In this document: positions 27,706 to 34,135 of the stretch, piece after piece | Layout: the number at the start of each line of letters is the position of its first letter | How positions within the stretch are numbered: the first letter of the stretch is position 1 | Source of the DNA: Pseudomonas viridiflava | GTDB lineage: Bacteria > Pseudomonadota > Gammaproteobacteria > Pseudomonadales > Pseudomonadaceae | Direction of reading: 5' to 3' | Length of the DNA stretch: 64,000 nucleotides | Assembly: GCF_900580865.1 (NCBI RefSeq) | Contig: NZ_UTBZ01000219.1 | Coordinates: forward strand, 62,001-126,000 | Position numbers and translations under genes: made by a program | Notes under the pieces: model-generated | What the model was told of the DNA's origin: nothing | What the model saw: the letters and a program-made list of their open reading frames with translations, nothing else | The model's database searches: none

Positions 27706-30288
27706 ATGAATACACACCATGACACAGCCACTCCGACCCTGTCGGTCATGGACCCGCGAGCATTGGCGATTCGCAGCGTTGCCTATTGTCGGCATCCGGA
27801 CCAAACCGACATCGAATCGCGTATTACCCGGCAGATCTTTGATGCGGCAGGGCGTCAGGTGGCATCGTGGGATCCGCGATTGTGGGGAACGGCGCCGAAG
27901 CCGAACCTGGCCACCACGTACGGATTGAGCGGGCAGGCATTGCTGACGGACAGCGTCGATGCCGGTTGGCAGTTGAGTCTGCCGGATCAGGCCGGCTCAT
28001 TGCATTGTTCCTGGGACGCCCGAGGTAGCGAATGCCATCGCGACTATGACGACCTGCAGCGCCCGATTGTTGTGACGGAGCAGGCCCGTGGCGAACTGCC
28101 TCGTGTGGTTGAGCGATTGAGCTATGCCGATGCGGATGATGCTTTCGCCCAGCACAATCGGTGCGGTCGCCTGATCCGCCATGATGATCCGGCGGGGACC
28201 CGGTTCATCCACGATTATGGTCTGGCCGGTGCCGAGCTGGTCGAATCGCGGCGCATGCTGACGGACCTCGATCTGCCCGACTGGCCCGGCGACCCTGAAC
28301 ACCGTGATGTGTTTCTGGAGGAGCAGTCCTACGTCACCCGCTACGTTTTCTGTCCGACCGGTGAACTCCAGCGGCAGACCGATGCCATGAACAATACCCA
28401 AACCTTCCATCACGACGTGGCGGGCAAACTTTCTGCGATGTGGCTTCACCCGGCTGGCGCGGATAAGCAGCCCAAGTGCCTGGTCAGTGCTATCCGTTAC
28501 AACGCGCAGGAGCAGATCGAACATGAGACCGCCGGTAATGGTGTCATGACCCGCGCAGAGTACAGCCCTGAGGATGGTCGGCTGCTGAAGCTCAGCGCAG
28601 CCATCGGCGAACAAACACCCTTGCAGAATTTGCATTACGTCTACGATCCGGTGGGCAATATCGTCAGCCTCGAAGACAAAACCCAGGCCGTGACTTACTT
28701 CAATCAGCAGCGCATCGAACCGGTCACCCGCTATCGCTATGACAGCCTGTATCAACTGGTCGAAGCCAAGGGCTGGGAAGTCAGCCAGCCGAGCCATGGC
28801 CCGGCATTACCGGATCTGCTGCCCACACCGCTGGACCCCAATCAGCGGCGCACCTACACCCAGACATTCGCCTACGACGCGGCGGGCAATCTGCTCACCC
28901 GTCATCACAGCGGTGCGCCGGGTTTTTCGATGTTTACCTCGGCTTGCAGCAATCGAAGTCTGGCCCAACGCGACGATGGCTCTCTGCCGGGAGAACCGCA
29001 GATTTCGGAAGGATTTGATCGCGCTGGCAATCAGTTGGAATTGCAGCGCGGACAGGCCGTGAACTGGGATGTGCGCAATCAATTGAGACGAGTGACGCTG
29101 GTGCAACGCCAGGACGAGCCGAATGACGACGAAGGTTATGTCTACGACCGACCCGGCCATCGGTTGCGTAAAACTCGCCTCAGCCAGACATCCGGGCAAA
29201 CCCTGAAATCAGAAGTGCGTTATCTACCGGGTCTTGAGGTGCATCGCGAAGCGAACGGAAAAGAGCGGCATGTGATCAGTGTCGAAGCCGGGCGTAATCA
29301 GGTGCGAATGCTGCATTGGCCTGATGGAGGTGAAAGCGATCAGCTGCGTTACAGCCTGAGTGATCATCTCGGTTCCAGCACTCTGGAATTGGATGAGGGG
29401 GCGGGGATTTTGAGCCATGAACACTATTACGCGTTTGGTGGTACGGCGTGCTGGGCGGGTAAAAGTGCAGTGGCGGCGAAAAGTAAAACGATTCGCTACT
29501 CAGGGAAAGAGCGGGATGCGACCGGGGTTTATTATTATGGATATCGATATTACGCGCCGTGGTTGCAGAGGTGGATTAATCCGGATCCGATGGGGACTTT
29601 CGATGGATTGAACCTGTACTGCATGGTCAGGAACAATCCAGGCACAAGACAAGACGCTAATGGATTGTTTTCCGAGGGCGAAGATAAACAAATTATCAAT
29701 GCCTTTACATCAGGTAGGAGTGCTGTAGCCCGAGCTCGCTATCTGCTGGATTCTATGCCCCATGAGGCGGAAAAAATCATGCAAACATACTTTGGACCTC
29801 GCCATAGTGTTGTCCATGAATCTGTCATCCTTGCCTGGTCTCAGACTGAATATATTCTTAGCCAATACGCTGGGCTAATGATGGGGAATGCCCAAAATAA
29901 AGTCATCAGAGCATCAGTAAGAACAACAGATATGTTTGCAGATTGGGATGAAACGGTCAAAAAAATCACGGTATATGACAGTTTTTTCGATGAGGATATT
30001 ACATCACGGAGTCAGGCAGCGGTATTAATCCACGAAGTTACTCACATTAAAGTGGATACTCATATTGGTAGTCGAGGGGCCGGATCTGAAGATTTTTTCT
30101 ATCTTGATGAAAATGATCCAGCAGCCAGTTCTGCGGAAATTTTAAATGGTGCAGGGCTGAAAGTTGGCGATATTGAAGATGCAGAGTCTATATTTAATGA
30201 AGTCGCCAAGCTGAAAAAATATGTTGTCCACTATATTGAAACAGTAGACGGAAACAATGCCATCGAAGACGCAATGTTATATGGATAA
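27706..30288 (+). CDS. tccC: Tc toxin C component (TccC/Rhs) with M35-like metalloprotease tip
   Basis: 860 residues. The first ~655 are the Rhs/YD-repeat cocoon half (many YDxxGN and RYRYDSLYQL motifs), ending in the core RYYAPWLQRWINPDP then DGLNLYCMVRNNP, where TcC proteins cut off their cargo. The variable C-terminus (about 656-860) is coded by more AT-rich DNA and contains VLIHEVTHIKV, a HExxH zinc site at 776-780, preceded by ITVYDSFFD and followed by GSEDFFYL. This pattern resembles aspzincin (M35) peptidases. ATG 27706 gives MNTHHDT, aligning with the second TccC here. It stands alone, far from the TcA and TcB genes, so it probably serves as an alternative cargo. Confidence 0.82.
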   Translation: MNTHHDTATPTLSVMDPRALAIRSVAYCRHPDQTDIESRITRQIFDAAGRQVASWDPRLWGTAPKPNLATTYGLSGQALLTDSVDAGWQLSLPDQAGSLHCSWDARGSECHRDYDDLQRPIVVTEQARGELPRVVERLSYADADDAFAQHNRCGRLIRHDDPAGTRFIHDYGLAGAELVESRRMLTDLDLPDWPGDPEHRDVFLEEQSYVTRYVFCPTGELQRQTDAMNNTQTFHHDVAGKLSAMWLHPAGADKQPKCLVSAIRYNAQEQIEHETAGNGVMTRAEYSPEDGRLLKLSAAIGEQTPLQNLHYVYDPVGNIVSLEDKTQAVTYFNQQRIEPVTRYRYDSLYQLVEAKGWEVSQPSHGPALPDLLPTPLDPNQRRTYTQTFAYDAAGNLLTRHHSGAPGFSMFTSACSNRSLAQRDDGSLPGEPQISEGFDRAGNQLELQRGQAVNWDVRNQLRRVTLVQRQDEPNDDEGYVYDRPGHRLRKTRLSQTSGQTLKSEVRYLPGLEVHREANGKERHVISVEAGRNQVRMLHWPDGGESDQLRYSLSDHLGSSTLELDEGAGILSHEHYYAFGGTACWAGKSAVAAKSKTIRYSGKERDATGVYYYGYRYYAPWLQRWINPDPMGTFDGLNLYCMVRNNPGTRQDANGLFSEGEDKQIINAFTSGRSAVARARYLLDSMPHEAEKIMQTYFGPRHSVVHESVILAWSQTEYILSQYAGLMMGNAQNKVIRASVRTTDMFADWDETVKKITVYDSFFDEDITSRSQAAVLIHEVTHIKVDTHIGSRGAGSEDFFYLDENDPAASSAEILNGAGLKVGDIEDAESIFNEVAKLKKYVVHYIETVDGNNAIEDAMLYG

Positions 30289-30297
30289 GGTGAACTA

Positions 30298-30441
30298 ATG
30301 CGACTCCCGGATGCGGTGAGTCTTTTTAATAGCGACGAGACACTGCGGGCGCAGCTCTCGGCAAAAAATGCGGATTCTTTGGCTTTTGCAGCCATGGCTC
30401 TCGGAGACAGGTTCGATTCAATAATGGCGAGCATGAAATAG
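30298..30441 (+). CDS. Small ORF after the TccC toxin tip, unknown
   Basis: 47 codons, ATG 30298 to TAG 30441, nine bases after the toxin stop, with AAGGTG ideally spaced before the ATG. Sequence: MRLPDAVSLFNSDETLRAQL, then a helix-prone acidic and Ala-rich tail ending ASMK. I do not recognise it. Position and ribosome site suggest co-expression with the toxin; it could be a small immunity protein or the remnant of one. No signal peptide or membrane segment. Confidence 0.45.
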   Translation: MRLPDAVSLFNSDETLRAQLSAKNADSLAFAAMALGDRFDSIMASMK

Positions 30442-30568
30442 CTCATTCGAATATGGCTGGCAATAAAGAGTGCCCGGCACATAACGGATATGTAATTTCC
30501 CCGCCACCGTCACGAAAGGTTCGGATTGTTACCTTGATCCCGTCAGTTACTTAAACGAGGAATCAACG

Positions 30569-30772
30569 ATGAAACTTGCCCGACTCAGTGCTTTCGCAGT
30601 CGCTCTGGCGATCTCTTCCGTGGCGTTGGCCGAAGGCGGCGGCGACCGCACTTTCGAGCGGATGATGACCAGCAACGACCGCTCCATGGAGTTGTTCGTC
30701 GCCAAGGAAAAAGCCGCCGGCAACCCGGTTGTCGTCAATGACAAGAAAGACGACAAGACCCGCGACCTGTAA
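30569..30772 (+). CDS. Small periplasmic protein, PtrA-like N-terminus
   Basis: 67 residues: signal peptide (MKLARLSAFAVALAISSVALA) followed by EGGGDRTFERMM, the motif shared by PtrA/DUF2790 proteins of Pseudomonas, then a charged tail ending KKDDKTRDL. Shorter than its neighbour, lacking the second half of the domain. GAGGAA precedes the ATG. PtrA-type proteins are known to respond to copper through CopRS; the nearby metal-efflux system makes metal regulation plausible, but the sequence does not prove it. Confidence 0.75.
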   Translation: MKLARLSAFAVALAISSVALAEGGGDRTFERMMTSNDRSMELFVAKEKAAGNPVVVNDKKDDKTRDL

Positions 30773-30789
30773 GTCTGCTGCACCTGAAC

Positions 30790-30825
30790 AAGCCCGTTAT
30801 CGCGCATCGATGCCGGGCTTTTTTT
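30790..30825 (+). terminator. Terminator between the two PtrA-like genes
   Basis: AAGCCCG (30790-30796) pairs with CGGGCTT (30814-30820), followed by a T run. A 17-base loop makes it a moderate terminator. It separates the two paralogues, so each probably has its own promoter. Confidence 0.7.
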
Positions 30826-30850
30826 ACGCCCGGATGGGAAGGAAATGGAT

Positions 30851-31183
30851 ATGAAAATGCTCAAGTGGATTGTGTTCGCCGGCGTCATGGCGATGTCTGT
30901 GAATGTGCTGGCCGAAGGCGGTGGTGACCGTACTTTTGAGCGCGCGCTGAGCGCCAATGCAAAAGCCATGGAACAGTACGCCGCCAACCAGGGCAAAGCG
31001 CCGCCGGTGATGAAGGATTACGAATACGGAATGAAGCTGGACGTGGTCAAAGTGGTGAGCGTGGTGAAGCCGCAGGCTGCGTGCAATGTGGTGCCGACGG
31101 CCATGACTTATGAAGACTCCAAGGGGCAGCTCAATACCATCAAATACAGCGTGATGGGCGTGTGTCGAAACGGCGGCAGCTGA
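30851..31183 (+). CDS. DUF2790/PtrA-family periplasmic protein
   Basis: 110 residues: signal peptide (MKMLKWIVFAGVMAMSVNVLA), the family motif EGGGDRTFERAL, then YGMKLDVVKVVSV, and a C-terminal domain with two Cys (AACNVVPTAMTYEDSKGQLN ... GVCRNGG) likely forming a disulfide. ATG 30851 is preferred over 30845 because AAGGA (30839-30843) is only one base from the latter. Paralogue of the gene just upstream. Function not established beyond a link of the family to metal stress. Confidence 0.8.
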   Translation: MKMLKWIVFAGVMAMSVNVLAEGGGDRTFERALSANAKAMEQYAANQGKAPPVMKDYEYGMKLDVVKVVSVVKPQAACNVVPTAMTYEDSKGQLNTIKYSVMGVCRNGGS

Positions 31184-31329
31184 ATCGCCAAGCCAAAACG
31201 CGGCCCTCTGTAGGAGCTGCCGAATTGCAATATCACGATGCGTATTTCAATTCGTGATGTTTAAAGGTTGTGTGGGAATCGCGGAACCTTCCCACAATGT
31301 TTTCAGGTTGTCCGTCGGACGTCAGCTCT

Positions 31330-31570
31330 CTAGCCTGTGTGGGTCGCTGCCAATTCAGCGATCGGGATTGGAACCCCGTGGCTCAACTGAAGCAAGACGC
31401 ACTGTTCATGACGTATGCTTGCGCACTTTCATGTGTGCACTCCGTTATGGCGGCTGTGCGCGGGAGACTTCGAGTCTGTCGGGTTTGCTCAGTTGCCCGG
31501 GTTCCAACCTGCGTACAGCTGCCACCCTTTCGCGTGGAACCGAAAGGGCCAGCTCCACCTTCAAGCTGAG
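31330..31570 (+). ncRNA. Structured leader RNA upstream of the DUF6124 gene
   Basis: The 397 bases before this gene (31184-31579) contain no credible coding sequence but show nested pairing. TTGGAACCC (31368-31376) pairs with GGGTTCCAA (31499-31507), and inside it CAACTGA-A-GCAA (31384-31395) with TTGCTCAGTTG (31485-31495). Local hairpins include AGACT-TCG-AGTCT (31465-31477). A second hairpin just before the gene has CCCTTTCG (31525-31532) with CGAAAGGG (31541-31548), extended by AGCTG/CAGCT. The class is unknown; it could be a cis-regulatory leader or a separate small RNA. Confidence 0.6.
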
Positions 31571-31579
31571 TACAACATT

Positions 31580-31960
31580 ATGAAAAAGCCAACCCCGAAT
31601 CCCCCCGAAGCAGACGCAATCCCCGACGCCAACTCAACATCCCCCTACGCCTCCGAAGACACCCGAAAACTCCACGAAGCCGCCGACCGCGCCCTCGATT
31701 TCTACCTGAAACCGTCGGCCGCCATCATGTCCGCACCGTACATCCCCAACCAGATGTTCCTGGTCAATCCCAAAGCCGATACCGAATCGTTACTGGCCAA
31801 CGCCAGTGAGTCGCTGGCCTCGGCCACGGTGATGCTCGGTGACTTCGCCGCGCTATTAGGCGGCACCCATCGCAAGACCCTGCTCGGCATCGCGCAGGTG
31901 GTCATGCTCGGCGAACTTGCGGTGAACAAGGCATTGGATAACGTCGAACCAACCGCGTAG
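31580..31960 (+). CDS. DUF6124-type protein
   Basis: 126 residues, no signal peptide. A Pro/Asp-rich start (MKKPTPNPPEADAIPDANS) is followed by a helical domain: LHEAADRALDFYLKP, then ESLLANASESLASATVMLGDFAALLGGTHRKTLLGIAQVVMLGELAVNKALD. This matches the small Pseudomonas proteins annotated DUF6124, of unknown function. The frame is open upstream through the leader, but ATG 31580 is the first credible start and that upstream part is explained by RNA structure. Confidence 0.75.
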   Translation: MKKPTPNPPEADAIPDANSTSPYASEDTRKLHEAADRALDFYLKPSAAIMSAPYIPNQMFLVNPKADTESLLANASESLASATVMLGDFAALLGGTHRKTLLGIAQVVMLGELAVNKALDNVEPTA

Positions 31961-32012
31961 TTATCAATGGCCAGTTTTTAACAGTTGTTTTTGCGTCGAC
32001 CTCAAAATCCTG

Positions 32013-32383
32013 CCCCCTCACCCCAGCCCTCTCCCCCGAGGGGGCGAGGGGGAAAGGGAGCAGATCTTCAAGCCATTCAAAAACAGAGTACGCCCCGGTT
32101 TTTCGGGTCGATGTATCTTCGACAACCAACTAGGTCTGTCCCCTCTCCTCCAGGGTGAAAGGGAACAGGCTTTCGAGCCATTCAAAACCAGAGTACGCCC
32201 CGGTTTTTCGGGTCGATGTATCTTTGACAATCAACTCGGTCAATCCCCTCTCCCCCAGAGGGAAAGGGAGCAGGCTTTCGAGCCATTCAAAACCAGAGTA
32301 CGCCCCGGTTTTTCAGGTCGATGTATTTCCACTAAGCAGCGCGGTCAGTCCCCTCTACCTCTGGGAGAGGGCTAGGGTGAGGG
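32013..32383. repeat. CTCACCC-type element with three 105-base tandem units
   Basis: Ends resemble the other elements (CCCCCTCACCCCAGCCCTCTC left, GAGAGGGCTAGGGTGAGGG right). The interior repeats every 105 bases: AGCCATTCAAAA...AGAGTACGCCCCGGTTTTTC...GGTCGATGTAT occurs at 32071, 32176 and 32281. It lies between convergent DUF6124 and oprD-type genes. The units lack the spacer pattern of a CRISPR array and no cas gene is present. Confidence 0.85.
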
Positions 32384-32455
32384 CCGGGCCTAAACCTGGA
32401 AAAACATAACCACGGCAAAACGCAGAGCAAAAATAGCGCCCCGAAGGACGCCAAA

Positions 32456-32504
32456 AGATTCACCTCTTACCAAAGGAGCAAGGAGCTTCTAAAGGTGAAT
32501 TTGC
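32456..32504 (-). terminator. Probable terminator of the porin gene
   Basis: ATTCACCT (32458-32465) pairs with AGGTGAAT (32493-32500); on the minus strand the stem is followed by CTTTTGG, and an inner GAAGCTCCTTGCTCC could pair as well. Located 14 bases past the porin stop. Confidence 0.4.
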
Positions 32505-32517
32505 ATCAACCGCGCAA

Positions 32518-33843
32518 TCAAAGAATCGCCAACGGATACTCGACAATCACCCGCACTTCATCCAGATCCGACTCGAACGCCGTGGCGCGGGTGGTGGCTT
32601 GGCGCAAGCGTAGTGACAGGTCTTTCAACGAGCCGCTCTGCACCACGTATTTGACTTCGATATCGCGCTCCCAACGCTTCTGATCGGTCAGCGGATTGCC
32701 CTCGGCATCGCGGCGCATGTACACGGCGTTGGCGTTGGAATAGTCGGCATCGGTGCCGCGCGCATAGCGGGTCATGAACGACAAACCGGGTACGCCGTAG
32801 GTGCTCATGTCGAGGTCATAACGCACCATCCACGAACGTTCTTTCGGCGAGTTGAAGTCGCTGTACTGGATCGAGTTGTCGAGGAAGATCGAGTCGGACT
32901 GGCGCAGGTAATCGAAGTCGTCATTGCCGTTGTTGCGCTGGTGGGAGAGGGCGACCGAATGGGCGCCGAGTTTCACGCCGACACGGCCGCTCCAGATGTT
33001 GTTGTCGAACTCGCCGAGCAGTTGTTTGCCTTCGTCGACGGCCTTGTAATAGTTCAGGCCACCGAACAGCGACAGGTCATCGGACAGCGGATAGGTCCAG
33101 GCAGTACCGGCGTAATACTGATTCCAGGCATCCTTGAGGCGACTGGAGTACAGGCTGAAACTGAGGTTCTTGTTCAGCACATAATCACCGCCGCCATACG
33201 CGATCCACGGCGAATTGACCGGCCCGGCGTAAAACGTGGCGAAGTTCTCGCGCATGTCGCTAGACACTGGTTGGCTCATCGCATGCAACCGACCACCCTG
33301 CACCGAAAGACCTTCAATGCTGGTGTTGCTCGCCGTCACCCCTCGAAAGCTTTCCGGCAACAAGCGCGAATCTCCGGCCGCGACCACCGGGTTGGCCGGG
33401 AACACATCACCGACCCTGACCACCGTATCGAACGCCCGAATTTTCGCGGCGCCACCGACCTTGGTGTATTCGTCTCGCGCCTCGCCATCACTGTTGACCG
33501 GCAACACATCAAACGAGCTGCGCCCGCCATTACGGCCGTCTCCGGTGTCGAGTTTCAGCCCGATCATCGCAAACGCATCGACACCGACCCTGACGGTGCC
33601 TTGGGTGAAACCGGATTCGAACTTGCTGATCACGGCATGCGCCCAGGCTTCGGAATAACCCTTGCCGGTGGGGCTGGACTGGCCGTTGCGATGATCACGA
33701 TTGAAGTAGAAATTGCGGTTTAGCAGCGTCAGGCTGCTGCCTTCGACAAAGCCTTCCGGCTTGTCTTCTGCAAACACCATGGACGGCCCGGCGCCGACCA
33801 CTACCGCTAAAGCGGCCATCGACATTTTTGAATTGTTAACCAT
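32518..33843 (-). CDS. OprD-family outer-membrane porin
   Basis: Substrate-specific outer-membrane channel of the Pseudomonas OprD/Occ family, 441 residues. Signal peptide (MVNNSKMSMAALAVVVGAGPSMVFA), then EGSSLTLLNRNFYFNRDHRNG, the conserved first strand, and later features such as GRVGVKLGAHSVALSHQRN and WMVRYDLDMSTYGVPGLSFMTRY. ATG 33843 has AAGGAG at good spacing; the longer frame to 33924 has no signal peptide at its start. Substrate not predictable. The 292 bases beyond it (33844-34135) show no other gene. Confidence 0.9.
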   Translation of the reverse strand: MVNNSKMSMAALAVVVGAGPSMVFAEDKPEGFVEGSSLTLLNRNFYFNRDHRNGQSSPTGKGYSEAWAHAVISKFESGFTQGTVRVGVDAFAMIGLKLDTGDGRNGGRSSFDVLPVNSDGEARDEYTKVGGAAKIRAFDTVVRVGDVFPANPVVAAGDSRLLPESFRGVTASNTSIEGLSVQGGRLHAMSQPVSSDMRENFATFYAGPVNSPWIAYGGGDYVLNKNLSFSLYSSRLKDAWNQYYAGTAWTYPLSDDLSLFGGLNYYKAVDEGKQLLGEFDNNIWSGRVGVKLGAHSVALSHQRNNGNDDFDYLRQSDSIFLDNSIQYSDFNSPKERSWMVRYDLDMSTYGVPGLSFMTRYARGTDADYSNANAVYMRRDAEGNPLTDQKRWERDIEVKYVVQSGSLKDLSLRLRQATTRATAFESDLDEVRVIVEYPLAIL

Positions 33844-34135
33844 CAAACACTCCTTGGGTTCGGCAGAACGGGAACGTGCTTCGGCGTGGATTTTATTGTT
33901 CGGCGGAGCAGGGCCCGCCGGCATTGATCGCCGGATGACATAGTTGCAAGTTGCGGATAACGCTGAGGTGATGGGGGAATTACAATTCTGTTATGTTGCT
34001 GGAAAGCCAAGTATCGCAAAGATGTTGCAGAGGCGTGCCTGCTCTAAGTCACGATAAATATGTCGATGCCATCAAGAGAAGATTTAAATGTGCTCAGTAG
34101 TTCGGGCTGGTTTGCAATGATTTGTTGATTGAATT

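Noticed and set aside
31254..31583. Two short open frames in the DUF6124 leader
   Set aside because: Cys/Arg-rich products without ribosome sites; the sequence is better explained by RNA base pairing.
32013..32383. Possible CRISPR array
   Set aside because: The unit is 105 bases with no unique spacers, and no cas genes are nearby.
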